Assembly (NCBI RefSeq): GCF_039532215.1 | Contig: NZ_BAAARN010000001.1 | Coordinates: 1,969,942-2,033,941 of the forward strand | Source of the DNA: Pedococcus aerophilus | Lineage (GTDB): Bacteria > Actinomycetota > Actinomycetes > Actinomycetales > Dermatophilaceae | Reading direction: 5' to 3' | Length of the DNA: 64,000 bases | Shown here: piece by piece, positions 1-9,203 of the stretch | Position numbering within the stretch: position 1 is the stretch's first letter | Layout: each line of letters begins with the position of its first letter | Made by a program: the position numbers and the translations under genes | Notes under the pieces: generated by a model | The model's database searches: none | What the model was told of the DNA's origin: nothing | The model's input: the letters and a program-made list of their open reading frames with translations, nothing else

Positions 1-544
1 CGACGTGCAGCGTCGCGAAAGAGACCCCCGCGCGTCGCAGCTGCACGTTCTCCGGGTATGCCGCATCCGGGACGGAGACCCGCGCGGGGGCTCCCAGCGT
101 GGTCCCGGGGCGGTCGAAGAACACCGACCGGTCGAAGGCGAGGCGCTCGAGCGGGTCGTAGCCACCGTTGTTCGCCCGGTGGCAGTCGGTCCACTCGTTG
201 TCACCGGGCGTGTAGACCAGGGGGTCGGCGAACCGTTCGAACTGCGTGCGAATCATCCGGTAGTAGGCGTCGTCGCAGCGGGTGGAGCCGTTCTTGATGT
301 CGCCTACGTGGAAGACGAAACCGACCTGCGGGTCGGCGTTGATCTGGTCGATCCAGCCGGGGAACCTCGCGACCTGGTCGGCGCCGTAGGGGACGTCGCC
401 GATCACGGCGAAGGTCTCGTGGCCGGGCTTGGCCTGACCGGGCGCCTCGGCCCGGGCGGTCGCGGGAGAAGCGGCGACGAGGCTGCCGGCCAGCAGGGCT
501 AGGCAGGCGGCAAAGACGAGCGGTCGGCGAGAGGTGGATGGCAC
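1..544 (-). CDS. Secreted metallophosphoesterase, 3' end outside window
   Basis: The complement encodes about 181 residues running off the left edge. It begins at GTG (544-542) with AGGAG seven bases upstream. An N-terminal arginine pair and a hydrophobic Ala/Leu-rich stretch ending near ATARA look like a Sec signal peptide. The mature part shows calcineurin-like phosphoesterase blocks: VIGDVPYG, HVGDIKNG and TPGDNEW, supplying the metal-binding Asp, Gly-Asp and Gly-Asp-Asn elements. The later His-rich blocks would lie off the window. The fold suggests hydrolysis of a phosphomonoester or diester outside the membrane; the substrate cannot be read from the sequence. It lies downstream of dedA on the same strand, separated by 111 bases with hairpins. 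Confidence 0.85.
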   Translation of the reverse strand, partial: MPSTSRRPLVFAACLALLAGSLVAASPATARAEAPGQAKPGHETFAVIGDVPYGADQVARFPGWIDQINADPQVGFVFHVGDIKNGSTRCDDAYYRMIRTQFERFADPLVYTPGDNEWTDCHRANNGGYDPLERLAFDRSVFFDRPGTTLGAPARVSVPDAAYPENVQLRRAGVSFATLHV

Positions 545-551
545 TGGGGAG

Positions 552-573
552 CTCCTGTCAGAGGGGACAGGAG
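552..573 (-). promoter_or_regulatory. Hairpin that would sequester the ribosome binding site of the phosphoesterase gene
   Basis: Read on the minus strand, CTCCTGTC, a six-base loop CCCTCT, then GACAGGAG form a perfect 8-bp stem. The 3' arm contains the AGGAG Shine-Dalgarno sequence of the gene starting at 544, paired to a CTCCT in the 5' arm. A second perfect palindrome, CCGGTG-AA-CACCGG, sits at 588-601. The two may act as a dedA terminator and a translation switch; that role is inferred from position only. Confidence 0.5.
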
Positions 574-655
574 AGTTCTTGCCGATGCCGGTGAACACCG
601 GACCCCCGGCAGGGTGGCCGGCGAGTGAACGATCCCGCTGCCGGCCGGGGAAAGG

Positions 656-1288
656 TCAGGCGGTCTCGGGACGGCCCTCGGAGCGGTGGCGGCGGACCGC
701 CCAGACGACCACGGCGACCAGCACGATGACGCCGACGATGATCGCGGCGCCCTTGCCGAGCCACGCCTCGACCTGGTGGTACGACTCGCCGGCGAGGTAG
801 CCCGCCGTCACTGCGGTCGCGCCCCACGCGATCCCGCCGACGGCGTTCCACGGCAGGAACACGCGGTACTTCATCCCGCTGAGCCCGGCCAGCGCCGGCA
901 TCACGGCCCGGAAGAACGCGGTCCACCGGCCGAGGAAGACGGCCGAGCCACCCCGACGCTGGAGGAACTCCTGCGCCTTCTCGAGCTTCGCTCGGCGCCG
1001 GTCGAAGATCTTCGACCCCATCACCCGCGGCCCGAACAGCTTGCCGATCTCGTAGCCCACGGAGTCGCCGACGATCGCGGCGACCACGACGATGGCGAGC
1101 ACCACCCACAGCGAGGTGTGGCCGAGGCTGGCGGTGACGCCGCCGATGATGGCCAGGGTCTCGCCCGGCAGCACGAACCCCACGAACAACGCGTCCTCGG
1201 CGAACACCACCACCGCGACGAGGAGGTAGACCAGCCACGGGGGTGCGCCGAGCACCGTGTTCACCAGGCTGTTGACCAGACCGCTCAT
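656..1288 (-). CDS. DedA family membrane protein
   Basis: This 210-residue integral membrane protein starts at ATG (1288) after GGAGCAGGACC. The family hallmark is seen: FxEDALFVGFVLPGETL near the N terminus, then G(D)SVGYEIGK, a cytoplasmic basic stretch (KIFDRRRAKLEKAQEFLQRRGG) and FLGRWTAFFRAVMPALAGLSGM. These match the re-entrant helices of DedA/VTT proteins, which include UptA- and PopT-type flippases that recycle undecaprenyl phosphate or phospholipids. The start overlaps the tadA stop (ATGA), so the two genes are translationally coupled. Which lipid this paralogue moves is unknown. Confidence 0.9.
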   Translation of the reverse strand: MSGLVNSLVNTVLGAPPWLVYLLVAVVVFAEDALFVGFVLPGETLAIIGGVTASLGHTSLWVVLAIVVVAAIVGDSVGYEIGKLFGPRVMGSKIFDRRRAKLEKAQEFLQRRGGSAVFLGRWTAFFRAVMPALAGLSGMKYRVFLPWNAVGGIAWGATAVTAGYLAGESYHQVEAWLGKGAAIIVGVIVLVAVVVWAVRRHRSEGRPETA

Positions 1289-1809
1289 GGTCCTGCTCCC
1301 TGCTGCGTCCGTCCAAGGGGGGCCTGCTGCCCCCGTCGTCCCTCGAAGAATGACAACAGGACCTGTGAGCACTCTGATTCCCGGATGCCGCCGACCACCT
1401 CGACCCGGTGCGTTGCCCGTCGGTCGCGGACGATGTCCCAGACCGAGCCGGTCGCCCCGAGCTTGGGGTCCCACGCGCCGAGCACCAGCCGCGAGACCCG
1501 GGCCAGCATGAGGGCGCCTGCACACATCGGGCACGGCTCCAGCGTCACGACCAGGGTGCAGCCATCCAGACGCCAGGACCCGAGACGGCGAGCGGCGTCC
1601 CGCAGGGCGACGACCTCGGCGTGGGCGGTGGGATCGTGCTCCACCTCGCGCAGGTTGCGGCCGACCCCGACGACCTCGCCGCCCGCCGACACGACCACCG
1701 CGCCGACCGGGACGTCCCCGTCCTCGCCGGCCCCGACCGCCAGCGCGAGCGCCTGACCCATCCACGCGGCGTACCGCTCGTCAGCGGCTGGTCCGCGGGT
1801 GGGGGTCAC
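1285..1809 (-). CDS. tadA: tRNA-specific adenosine deaminase TadA
   Basis: The 174-residue protein has the zinc-deaminase signature: H63-A-E65 (proton shuttle Glu) and P92-C93-P-M-C96, the three zinc ligands being H63, C93 and C96. TadA converts A34 to inosine in tRNA-Arg(ACG) so that one tRNA reads CGU, CGC and CGA; a tRNA-Arg with anticodon ACG is encoded in this window at 42069-42141. The start is GTG (1809), with no Shine-Dalgarno and only 16 bases from the divergent upp start, which fits a leaderless message. The C terminus extends about 20 residues beyond the fold. Other cytidine-deaminase-fold enzymes are less likely because the PCPMC context and length are typical of TadA. Confidence 0.92.
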   Translation of the reverse strand: MTPTRGPAADERYAAWMGQALALAVGAGEDGDVPVGAVVVSAGGEVVGVGRNLREVEHDPTAHAEVVALRDAARRLGSWRLDGCTLVVTLEPCPMCAGALMLARVSRLVLGAWDPKLGATGSVWDIVRDRRATHRVEVVGGIRESECSQVLLSFFEGRRGQQAPLGRTQQGAGP

Positions 1810-1813
1810 GCGC

Positions 1814-1825
1814 TAAGTTTCGCCT
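1814..1825 (+). promoter_or_regulatory. Shared -10 region for divergent leaderless upp and tadA
   Basis: TAAGTT (1814-1819) ends exactly six bases before the upp ATG, which places the transcription start on the ATG. On the other strand GAAACT (1821-1816) is likewise six bases before the tadA GTG. The divergent genes are separated by only 16 bases, so upstream promoter elements must lie inside the opposing coding sequence. Confidence 0.5.
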
Positions 1826-2464
1826 ATGCGCGTCCACGTTGCCGACCACCCGCTCATCACCCACAAGCTGACCTACCTGCGCGACAAGCGCACGGACAGC
1901 CCCACCTTCCGGCGGCTGACCGAGGAGCTGGTGACGCTGCTGGCGTACGAGGCGACCCGCGACGTGCGCGTGGAACCCTTCGACATCGAGACGCCGGTCG
2001 CGCCGACCACGGGCATCAAGCTGTCCAACCCCAAGCCGCTGATCGTGCCGATCCTGCGCGCCGGCCTGGGCATGCTCGAGGGCATGGTCCGCCTCCTCCC
2101 CAGCGCGGAGGTGGGGTTCCTCGGTATGCAGCGCAACGAGGAGACGCTCGAGGCGATCACCTACGCGAACCGCCTGCCCGACGATCTCAGCGGCCGCCAG
2201 TGCTACGTCGTCGACCCGATGCTCGCAACGGGCGGCACGCTGGCCGACGCCATCCGCTACCTCGCCGACCGCGGCGCGGACGACATCACCGCCGTCACCC
2301 TGCTGGCCGCCCCCGAGGGCATCAAGGCCGTCGAGGAGGCGCTCGCCGACCTCGACATCCCGATCAACCTCGTCACCGGCGCCCTCGACGAGCGCCTCAA
2401 CGAGAAGGGCTACATCGTGCCCGGCCTCGGCGACGCGGGCGACCGCCTCTACGGCGTGGTCTGA
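1826..2464 (+). CDS. upp: Uracil phosphoribosyltransferase
   Basis: The 212-residue protein salvages uracil by transferring it to PRPP to give UMP. The PRPP-binding loop reads [15 protein letters not shown] (about residues 128-142) and the family block [13 protein letters not shown] is present near residue 73. The C-terminal uracil-binding segment [10 protein letters not shown] is intact. Length and motif order match bacterial Upp. The message is probably leaderless, since TAAGTT stands six bases before the ATG and no ribosome binding site is visible. It is divergent from tadA. Confidence 0.96.
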   Translation: MRVHVADHPLITHKLTYLRDKRTDSPTFRRLTEELVTLLAYEATRDVRVEPFDIETPVAPTTGIKLSNPKPLIVPILRAGLGMLEGMVRLLPSAEVGFLGMQRNEETLEAITYANRLPDDLSGRQCYVVDPMLATGGTLADAIRYLADRGADDITAVTLLAAPEGIKAVEEALADLDIPINLVTGALDERLNEKGYIVPGLGDAGDRLYGVV

Positions 2465-2628
2465 CTCACCGACCCACCCCGCCCCGAGCCACCACTCCAG
2501 TCCACCGCCCCGTAGTCGGCGGACGGTCCTCGGCGCGCCTGTCCGGCTCCGGCAGGCTCATCGGACACGATGGTCGCTGAGGTGTGCCCGTCCGGCGTGT
2601 CCTCGCCCGCCACACCAAGGAGACGACG

Positions 2629-2799
2629 ATGAACCGCGTGAAGAAGATCCTCCTGTGGGTCCTCGTCGCGTTTGCCATCTACGCGATCATCACCTCGCCC
2701 GACCAGGCCGCCGAGATCGTCAAGACCTCGTGGTCGATCCTCGTCGACGGTGTCCGCAACATCGGCAACTTCTTCGACGCCCTGCTCGGTCGCGAGTAA
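2629..2799 (+). CDS. Small single-pass membrane protein
   Basis: This 56-residue protein begins at ATG (2629) behind AAGGAG with ideal spacing, which is the main evidence that it is translated. Residues 6-22 (ILLWVLVAFAIYAIITS) form one membrane helix after a basic N terminus, followed by an amphipathic region (AAEIVKTSWSILVDGVRNIGNFFDALLG). The downstream PH-domain gene begins eight bases after its stop, so they are likely one operon. I do not recognise a named family. Confidence 0.72.
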   Translation: MNRVKKILLWVLVAFAIYAIITSPDQAAEIVKTSWSILVDGVRNIGNFFDALLGRE

Positions 2800-2806
2800 C
2801 CCGCTG

Positions 2807-3559
2807 ATGGCCGCCCGGGCCGCCAGCGAGCGCCGCCACGCCGAGCTCGACCGCTACCTGCTGGACGGCGAGCGGCTCGTCACTGCGGTCCACCAGCACT
2901 GGGGCAAGGTCGCAGAGCCCGTGGGCAGCGCGATCGCCGGCCTGGCAGTGGCCCTGTGGGTCGACATCAAGATCACGCCCTCGCTCGGCGTCGTCAGCAC
3001 CGTCGTGTGGTGGGCGTGGTTCGCGCTCGTGCTGCGGATGGCCTACCTCGTCGCGGAGTGGCGCCACGACTGGTTCGTCGCCACCGACAAGAGGCTCCTG
3101 CTGTTCTACGGGTTCATCACCCGCAAGGTCTCGATGATGCCGCTCGCCAAGGTCACCGACATGTCGTACGAGCGCTCGATCCCGGGACGGCTCCTCGGCT
3201 ACGGGCGGTTCGTCATGGAGTCCGCCGGGCAGGACCAGGCCCTGCGCGAGGTCAACTGGGTGCCCCAGCCCGACCACCACTACCGCGCCATCTGCGCGGA
3301 GATCTTCGGGGTCACCGACCACGACAGCGAGGTCATCGACGAACGCTGGGACGGCGGCGTCCCACCATCTCGCCCGCTGCCGGATCCCTATACGGGGTGG
3401 GACGATCCGCGTCACGGCACCACCGACCCCAACTCGCTCTACCGCAGCCCCGACCTGCGAGCCCGTGACCGCAGCGCCGACACGGGTCCCATCCCGATCC
3501 AGCCCCGTCGGCAACCCCGACCGGCGCCCCGGCCCGACCCGCGCCACGACGACGACTGA
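2807..3559 (+). CDS. Membrane protein with bacterial PH (YdbS-like) domain
   Basis: The 250-residue protein starts at ATG (2807). Two hydrophobic segments (about residues 44-60 and 66-84) are followed by WFVATDKRLLLFYGFITRKVSMMPLAKVTDMSYERSI, the typical pattern of the bPH2 domain. The last 90 residues are Pro/Arg/Asp-rich and probably disordered. Proteins of this type are membrane anchored with the PH fold in the cytoplasm; their ligands are largely unknown. It follows the small membrane protein and is likely co-transcribed with it. Confidence 0.8.
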   Translation: MAARAASERRHAELDRYLLDGERLVTAVHQHWGKVAEPVGSAIAGLAVALWVDIKITPSLGVVSTVVWWAWFALVLRMAYLVAEWRHDWFVATDKRLLLFYGFITRKVSMMPLAKVTDMSYERSIPGRLLGYGRFVMESAGQDQALREVNWVPQPDHHYRAICAEIFGVTDHDSEVIDERWDGGVPPSRPLPDPYTGWDDPRHGTTDPNSLYRSPDLRARDRSADTGPIPIQPRRQPRPAPRPDPRHDDD

Positions 3560-3675
3560 GTCGCACCAGCAGGACCCGGCTCTGCACGGGTGGGCGTCAT
3601 CCTGCCGTCACCGCTAGCGTGATCTGTCGTCCGGGCCGCCCAGGCGGCCGCGCAGTCGGCCGGAAGGTGATCCAC

Positions 3676-5163
3676 ATGTCCGTGATGAGGACCAAGTCGA
3701 TCGAGCAATCGATCAAAGAGACAGACGACCCGGAGTTCCAGCTCAAGAAGAAGCTGTCCGCCCTCGACCTGACCGTCTTCGGCATCGGCGTCATCATCGG
3801 TGCGGGCATCTTCACGCTCACCGGCCGCGCCGCGGCGCAGTACGCCGGACCGTCGATCGCCCTGTCCTTCGTGCTCGCCGCGATCTGCTGCGGCCTGGCA
3901 GCGCTCTGCTACGCCGAGTTCGCGTCCACCGTGCCGGTGTCCGGGTCCGCGTACACGTTCTCCTACGCCTCGCTCGGTGAGCTCGTCGCCTGGATCATCG
4001 GCTGGGACCTGCTGCTGGAGCTGATGCTCGGCGCCAGCGTGGTGGCCCAGGGCTGGTCGCAGTACGCGACGCTCTTCCTCGAGAAGATCGGCTTCACGAT
4101 CCCCGAGTCCGTGGCGCCCGGGTCGGCCTTCGACCTCCCGGCGTTCGTCCTCGTCGCCGCCCTCACCGCCCTGATCGCCATCGGCATCAAGGAGTCGCTG
4201 CGCGTCAACCTCGTGCTCGTCGGCGTGAAGCTGTTCATCGTGCTGTTCGTCATCATCGCGGGCCTGTCGTTCATCAACACCGACAACTACCGCCCGTTCA
4301 TCCCGCCGGCAGCAGCAGGCGAGGCCACCGAGGGCCTGGCCGCGCCGCTCATCCAGGTGCTGTTCGGGCTTGAGCCGACGACGTTCGGCATCCTCGGCAT
4401 CGTCTCGGGTGCCTCGATCGTCTTCTTCGCCTACATCGGCTTCGACGTCGTGGCCACGACCGCGGAGGAGGCCAGGAACCCCCAGCGCGACCTCCCGATC
4501 GGCATCATCGCATCGCTCATCATCTGCACGGTGCTGTACGTCGCCACCACGCTCGTCATCACCGGCATGGTCAAGTACGACAAGATCGACCCCGAGGCGG
4601 CGCTGGCGTCGGCCTTCGAGTCGGTCGGCAAGCCCGGCTACGCCACCCTGATCGCGGCCGGTGCCGTGGCCGGCCTGATGACGGTCGTGATGACCCTGAT
4701 CATCGGCGCCACCCGCGTCACGTTCGCCATGTCGCGCGACTGGCTGCTCCCGCGCCAGCTGGGCAGGGTCAACCCGAAGACCGGCACCCCCGTGCGCCTG
4801 ACGCTCATCATCGGCACCCTGGTCGCGCTCATCGCGTCGCTCACCCCGATCGGCAAGCTCGAGGAGATGGTCAACATCGGCACCCTGTCGGCGTTCGCGC
4901 TCGTGTCGCTGGCGGTCCCGGTGCTGCGCAAGCGTCGCCCCGACCTGAAGCGCGCGTTCACCGTGCCGTTCTCGCCGGTGCTCCCAGTCCTCGCCGCGCT
5001 GATCAGCGTCTACCTCATGCTCAACCTGTCGGTGGAGACCTGGCTGCGCTTCCTCATCTGGATGGCGCTCGGCTTCGTCATCTACTTCACCTACGGCATC
5101 CGCAACAGCCGCCTGGCCCGTCGCGGCAGCCAGGAGCCGGCACAGGAGTCGTCCCGCACCTGA
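3676..5163 (+). CDS. APC-superfamily amino acid permease (cationic amino acid transporter type)
   Basis: The 495-residue protein has about 12-13 hydrophobic segments. The substrate-binding loop of helix 1 reads GIGVIIGAGIFTLTG, and FFAYIGFDVVATTAEEARNPQRDLP in helix 6 is the consensus of YfnA/CAT-type carriers. The start chosen is ATG (3676), preceded by GAAGGTGA. The C terminus ends with a short basic, Ser-rich tail. Family members import amino acids with protons; selectivity cannot be read here. The gene ends in a strong bidirectional hairpin shared with the convergent VOC gene. Confidence 0.88.
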   Translation: MSVMRTKSIEQSIKETDDPEFQLKKKLSALDLTVFGIGVIIGAGIFTLTGRAAAQYAGPSIALSFVLAAICCGLAALCYAEFASTVPVSGSAYTFSYASLGELVAWIIGWDLLLELMLGASVVAQGWSQYATLFLEKIGFTIPESVAPGSAFDLPAFVLVAALTALIAIGIKESLRVNLVLVGVKLFIVLFVIIAGLSFINTDNYRPFIPPAAAGEATEGLAAPLIQVLFGLEPTTFGILGIVSGASIVFFAYIGFDVVATTAEEARNPQRDLPIGIIASLIICTVLYVATTLVITGMVKYDKIDPEAALASAFESVGKPGYATLIAAGAVAGLMTVVMTLIIGATRVTFAMSRDWLLPRQLGRVNPKTGTPVRLTLIIGTLVALIASLTPIGKLEEMVNIGTLSAFALVSLAVPVLRKRRPDLKRAFTVPFSPVLPVLAALISVYLMLNLSVETWLRFLIWMALGFVIYFTYGIRNSRLARRGSQEPAQESSRT

Positions 5164-5181
5164 GGCCCCACCGCCTCGGAC

Positions 5182-5220
5182 GAGGGGTATGCCGCGTGGT
5201 CACCACGCGGCATACCCCTC
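5182..5220. terminator. Bidirectional hairpin built from two copies of the GTATGCCGCGTG element
   Basis: A perfect 19-bp inverted repeat (5182-5200 and 5202-5220) lies between the convergent permease and VOC genes. Each arm contains GTATGCCGCGTGG (5187-5199 and its complement), the same 12-mer core seen at other intergenic sites in the window. There is no clear U-tract. Position and symmetry support a terminator for both genes. Confidence 0.75.
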
Positions 5221-5227
5221 CTGCGTG

Positions 5228-5608
5228 TCAGCCCCAGTTCGCCGCGAGGGTGAGGCAGAACGGGTGGCCGGCCGGGTCGAGGAGCACGATCCAGTCGGTC
5301 GACGGCTGGTCCGCTGGTTTGGTGGCCCCCAGCTCGGTGAGGTCTGCCTCGGCCCGGGACAGGTCCTCGACGGCCAGGTCGAAGTGGAACTGCTTGGTCC
5401 CCGACTCGTTCGGCCAGGGCGGAGGGGTCCAGCCCTCGACCTTGCCGAAGCCGATCCGCTGCTCCCCCAACGTGACCATGGCGTACTCGTCCTGGGCGTG
5501 GGCGACCTCGCCACCCAGGGCCGCGGCCCAGAACCTCGCCTCCGCAGCCGGGTCGGTGCAGTCGATGGTCGTCATGGCCAGGGTGGCCGGAGCGGTGCTG
5601 GTGGGCAT
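5228..5608 (-). CDS. VOC-family (glyoxalase/bleomycin-resistance fold) protein
   Basis: This 126-residue protein starts at ATG (5608) behind GAGGAGGACCC. It shows the single-module VOC pattern: IDCTDPAAEARFWAAALGG at the N terminus, KQFHFDLAVEDL in the middle and DPAGHPFCLT at the C terminus. Family proteins bind a metal or hydrophobic ligand between beta-alpha-beta modules; many, like this one, have no assigned substrate. It is divergent from a second VOC gene 84 bases away. Confidence 0.82.
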   Translation of the reverse strand: MPTSTAPATLAMTTIDCTDPAAEARFWAAALGGEVAHAQDEYAMVTLGEQRIGFGKVEGWTPPPWPNESGTKQFHFDLAVEDLSRAEADLTELGATKPADQPSTDWIVLLDPAGHPFCLTLAANWG

Positions 5609-5692
5609 GGGTCCTCCTCGGACGGTCGTCGGTGGCACCCCCCACCTTCGCGGACCCGGGGAGGTGCTGGCTACGGCTGGCACACTCCTTCC

Positions 5693-6097
5693 ATGAAGCT
5701 CGCCGTCGTCCTCGACTGCACCGATGCCCCTGCTCTCGTGCCGTTCTGGGTCGCCGCGCTCGGCTACGAGCACGTCGCCTCCGTTCCTGGGTTCGAAGTG
5801 CTGGCTGCCGGCACGGAGCCCCAGGACCCGATGTTCCTGCTCCAACAGGTCAGCGAGCCCAAGGTGGGCAAGAACCGCATGCACCTCGACGTCCACCCGC
5901 CGCTCGACCTCGGGGTGCCTGCGCTCGTCGCCACGCTCGAGTCACTGGGCGGACGACGCCTCGGCCCGCCCGTCACCGAGCTCCTCGACGTGCTGGGTAT
6001 CTGGTGGCAGACGATGGCCGACCCGGAGGGCAACGAGCTCGACGTCGTCGCCGATGCCGGCCACCCGCTCCCCGTGACGCCGGGGCCGACGGGTTGA
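5693..6097 (+). CDS. VOC-family protein
   Basis: This 134-residue protein contains VLDCTDAPALVPFWVAALGY, KNRMHLDVHPPL and MADPEGNELDVV, the three conserved blocks of a VOC module. It resembles the genes at 5228-5608 and 28633-29088, giving three relatives in the window. CACACT (5681-5686) is exactly six bases before the ATG and no Shine-Dalgarno is present, so a leaderless message is likely. Function is unknown. Confidence 0.82.
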   Translation: MKLAVVLDCTDAPALVPFWVAALGYEHVASVPGFEVLAAGTEPQDPMFLLQQVSEPKVGKNRMHLDVHPPLDLGVPALVATLESLGGRRLGPPVTELLDVLGIWWQTMADPEGNELDVVADAGHPLPVTPGPTG

Positions 6098-6139
6098 CCG
6101 ATGCCCCGACCGAGGGGGCGAACGAGGGGTGCTGCACCA

Positions 6140-6176
6140 CTACGTTACTGAACGCACTCCGCGTTCAGTAACGTAG
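6140..6176. terminator. 16-bp perfect hairpin between convergent genes
   Basis: CTACGTTACTGAACGC (6140-6155), loop ACTCC, and its exact complement (6161-6176) lie between the VOC gene (+) and pntB (-). The arms are unusually AT-rich for this genome and there is no T-tract, so an operator or processing site is not excluded. Confidence 0.65.
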
Positions 6177-6194
6177 CGGCGCCGAACACCTTGG

Positions 6195-7574
6195 CTAGAG
6201 CGCCTTGATGATGTCCTCGACGCGTTCCTTCGCGTCGCCGAAGAGCATCTGGCTGTTCTCCTTGAAGAACAACGGGTTCTGCACCCCGGCATAGCCCGTG
6301 GCCATCGAGCGCTTGAACACGACGACGTTGCGCGCCTTCCAGACCTCGAGCACGGGCATGCCGGCGATCGGGCTGCCGGGGTCCTCGGCGGCGGACGGGT
6401 TGACGGTGTCGTTGGCCCCGATGACGAGGACGACATCGGTGTCGGAGAGGTCGCCGTTGATCTCGTCCATCTCGAGGACGATGTCGTAGGGCACCTTGGC
6501 CTCGGCGAGCAGCACGTTCATGTGGCCGGGCAGGCGGCCGGCCACGGGGTGGATGCCGAAGCGGACGTTCACACCCTTCTTGCGCAGCTGTGACGTCAGC
6601 TCGGCGACGGGGTACTGCGCCTGGGCGACCGCCATGCCGTAGCCGGGCGTGATGACGACGCTCGACGCGTCGCGCAGCAGCTCGGCGACGTCGGCCGCGA
6701 TGGTCTCGCGGTGCTCGCCGTAGTCCTTGTCCTCCCCGAGAGACACCTCCTGGCCGAAGCCACCGGCGATCACCGAGACGAACGACCGGTTCATGGCCTT
6801 GCACATGATGTAGGACAGGATCGCGCCGGAGGACCCGACGAGGGCGCCGGTGACGATGAGCAGGTCGTTGCCGAGCATGAAGCCGGCGGCCGCGGCGGCC
6901 CAGCCGGAGTAGCTGTTCAGCATCGAGACGACGACCGGCATGTCGCCGCCGCCGATGGAGGCGACGAGGTGCCAGCCGAACGCGAGCGCGATGACGGTCA
7001 TGAGCAGCAGCGGGATGATCGAGTGCGACTGCACGAACCACACGAGCAGCAGCGCTGACACGACCAGCGCGGCGAGGTTGAGCCAGTGCCGGGCGGGCAG
7101 CATCAGCGGCGAGGACTTGATCCGGGCCGACAGCTTGAGGAACGCCACGATCGAGCCGGTGAACGTCACCGCACCGATGAAGACCCCGAGGAACACCTCG
7201 ACGCCGTGCACGGTGTCGGCGCTGTCGCCCTCGGTGAGGAACGAGTTGATGCCGACGAGCACCGCCGCCAGGCCGACGAACGAGTGCAGCATCGCCACGA
7301 GCTCGGGCATCTGCGTCATCTCGACGACACGGGCCCGCCACAGGCCGATGGCCCCACCGACCGCCATGGCGACGGCGATCAGCAGGAACGTGGTGAGCGG
7401 GTGCGCCGACCGGTCGAGGACGCCCCACACGGTCGCGGCGAGCGCGAGCGCCATACCGGTGACTCCGAAGGCGTTGCCCTGCTTGGCGGACTCGTGCTTC
7501 GAGAGCCCGGCGAGGGAGAGGACGAACAAGACTGCCGCGACGATGTATGCCGCCTGGACGAGGTTCTGGGTCAT
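6195..7574 (-). CDS. pntB: NAD(P) transhydrogenase subunit beta
   Basis: This 459-residue subunit passes hydride between NAD(H) and NADP(H), coupled to proton entry, to supply NADPH. About nine membrane helices occupy the first 265 residues, including [18 protein letters not shown]. The soluble NADP-binding domain III follows, with the conserved [53 protein letters not shown] and [16 protein letters not shown] blocks. Length and motifs are intact. It begins six bases after the pntA stop in the same operon. Confidence 0.96.
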   Translation of the reverse strand: MTQNLVQAAYIVAAVLFVLSLAGLSKHESAKQGNAFGVTGMALALAATVWGVLDRSAHPLTTFLLIAVAMAVGGAIGLWRARVVEMTQMPELVAMLHSFVGLAAVLVGINSFLTEGDSADTVHGVEVFLGVFIGAVTFTGSIVAFLKLSARIKSSPLMLPARHWLNLAALVVSALLLVWFVQSHSIIPLLLMTVIALAFGWHLVASIGGGDMPVVVSMLNSYSGWAAAAAGFMLGNDLLIVTGALVGSSGAILSYIMCKAMNRSFVSVIAGGFGQEVSLGEDKDYGEHRETIAADVAELLRDASSVVITPGYGMAVAQAQYPVAELTSQLRKKGVNVRFGIHPVAGRLPGHMNVLLAEAKVPYDIVLEMDEINGDLSDTDVVLVIGANDTVNPSAAEDPGSPIAGMPVLEVWKARNVVVFKRSMATGYAGVQNPLFFKENSQMLFGDAKERVEDIIKAL

Positions 7575-7580
7575 CGCGGC

Positions 7581-9119
7581 TCAGTCCTTCCGGAACATCT
7601 GGAGCATGCGACCGGTGACGGCGAACCCGCCGAAGATGTTGATGCTGGCGACGGTGATGGCCAGCAGGGCAAGCACCTTGACGACGTAGTCGTCGCTGTC
7701 CACCTGCAGGAGGCCGCCGACGAGGATGATGCCGCTGATCGCGTTGGTCTCGGCCATGAGTGGCGTGTGCAGGGCGTGGGCGACGTTGGAGATGACGTAG
7801 AAGCCGACGATGACCGCGAGCGCGAAGACGGTGAAGTGGCCGAGGAAGTCGGCGGGCGAGTTCGCTGCGACGAGGCCGAAAAGCACTGCGGCCAGGGCCA
7901 TCCCGACGTAACGGCGCCTCGGGTCCGGTGGCGGTTTCGGGGCCGCGGGCTCGGGTCGCGGCCCCGCGGGGGTGGTCGAAGTGGGCGCCGCACTCACCTG
8001 CACCGGCGGCGGGGGCCACAGGGTCTCGCCGTCGCGGCAGACCGTCATCCCCCGCTGGACCACGTCGTCGAGGTCGAGGACCACGCGGCCGTCCTTGCCG
8101 GGGGTGAGCAGCTTGAGGAGGTTGACGAGGTTGGTGCCGAACAGCTGGCTGGCCTGGGTGGGCAGCCGACCGGGCAGGTCGGTGTAGCCGATGATGCGGA
8201 CGCCGTTGGCCGTGGTGACGAGCTGGTCGGCGACAGAGCCGGCGACGTTGCCGCCATTGGCCGCCGCCATGTCGACGACCACCGAGCCCGGCTTCATCGT
8301 GGCGACCATCTCCTCGGTGAGCAGCCGCGGCGCCGGACGTCCGGGGATGAGCGCGGTGGTGATGACGATGTCGACGTCCTTGGCCTGCTCGGCGTAGAGC
8401 GCTGCGGCCTTGGCGTTGAAGTCCTCGCCCATCTCCTTGGCGTAGCCGGAGGCGGACGGCCCCTCGTCCTCGACGTCGATGCGCAGGAACTCCGCGCCCA
8501 TCGACTCGACCTGCTCACCCACCTCGGAGCGGGCGTCGAAGGCTCGCACGATGGCGCCGAGGCTGCTCGCGGTGCCGATGGCAGCCAGCCCGGCGACCCC
8601 GGCACCGACCACGAGGACCTTGGCCGGGGGGACCTTTCCGGCGGCGGTGACCTGGCCGGTGAACAGGCTGCCGAACTCGTGGGCGGCCTCGATGACGGCT
8701 CGGTAGCCGCCGATGTTGGCCATCGACGAGAGGACGTCCAGGGACTGGGCGCGCGAGATGCGCGGCACCGCGTCCATCGCCAGCGCGGTGACCCCGGCGG
8801 CGGTGAGCTTCTCGACGAGGGCGGGGTTGAGGGCCGGGGAGACCAGGGAGGCGAGCAGGGAGCCGGGGCGCAGCAGTCCGATCTCGGCGTCGTCGGGGGC
8901 GTTCACCTTGAGGACGAGGTCGCCCGCCCACGCGTCGGCGCCGTCCACGACGGTGGCGCCCGCGGCGGCATACGCCTCGTCGGAGAAGGAGGCCCTTCCA
9001 CCGGCGCCGCGTTCGATCACGACGTCGTACCCGAGGCCGATCAGCTGCCCCACGGTCCTGGGCGTCGCGGCGACCCGGGTCTCCCCCGGCTTGGACTCTG
9101 CTGGCACACCGATCAGCAC
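7581..9119 (-). CDS. pntA: NAD(P) transhydrogenase subunit alpha (domain I fused to alpha membrane domain)
   Basis: This 512-residue subunit carries the NAD-binding domain I ([20 protein letters not shown] at the start; [23 protein letters not shown] Rossmann loop; [29 protein letters not shown]) and, after a Pro/Ala linker near residue 390, a membrane part with [28 protein letters not shown]. It is therefore the one-piece E. coli-like alpha chain, not the split PntAA/PntAB form. I chose GTG (9119) because GGGAG precedes it and homologues begin with (M)xIGVP; an in-frame TTG at 9155 would add 12 residues. Confidence 0.95.
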   Translation of the reverse strand: MLIGVPAESKPGETRVAATPRTVGQLIGLGYDVVIERGAGGRASFSDEAYAAAGATVVDGADAWAGDLVLKVNAPDDAEIGLLRPGSLLASLVSPALNPALVEKLTAAGVTALAMDAVPRISRAQSLDVLSSMANIGGYRAVIEAAHEFGSLFTGQVTAAGKVPPAKVLVVGAGVAGLAAIGTASSLGAIVRAFDARSEVGEQVESMGAEFLRIDVEDEGPSASGYAKEMGEDFNAKAAALYAEQAKDVDIVITTALIPGRPAPRLLTEEMVATMKPGSVVVDMAAANGGNVAGSVADQLVTTANGVRIIGYTDLPGRLPTQASQLFGTNLVNLLKLLTPGKDGRVVLDLDDVVQRGMTVCRDGETLWPPPPVQVSAAPTSTTPAGPRPEPAAPKPPPDPRRRYVGMALAAVLFGLVAANSPADFLGHFTVFALAVIVGFYVISNVAHALHTPLMAETNAISGIILVGGLLQVDSDDYVVKVLALLAITVASINIFGGFAVTGRMLQMFRKD

Positions 9120-9203
9120 TGCTGCTCCCGTCGTTGGGGTCCGCGTGGACGCCAACCTAGGGGCAAAGCCGGGCCGATTGGGTGAAGCTGTGAGGCGTCA
9201 GGC

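Noticed and set aside
5-502. Plus-strand ORF of 165 residues at the left edge
   Set aside because: It is the antisense shadow of the phosphoesterase gene; its product is Gly/Arg/Val-rich without any fold, while the minus frame has signal peptide and catalytic motifs.
7086-9185. 699-codon plus-strand ORF across pntAB
   Set aside because: Composition is His/Arg/Gly/Asp-rich and non-globular; pntA and pntB on the other strand are certain.
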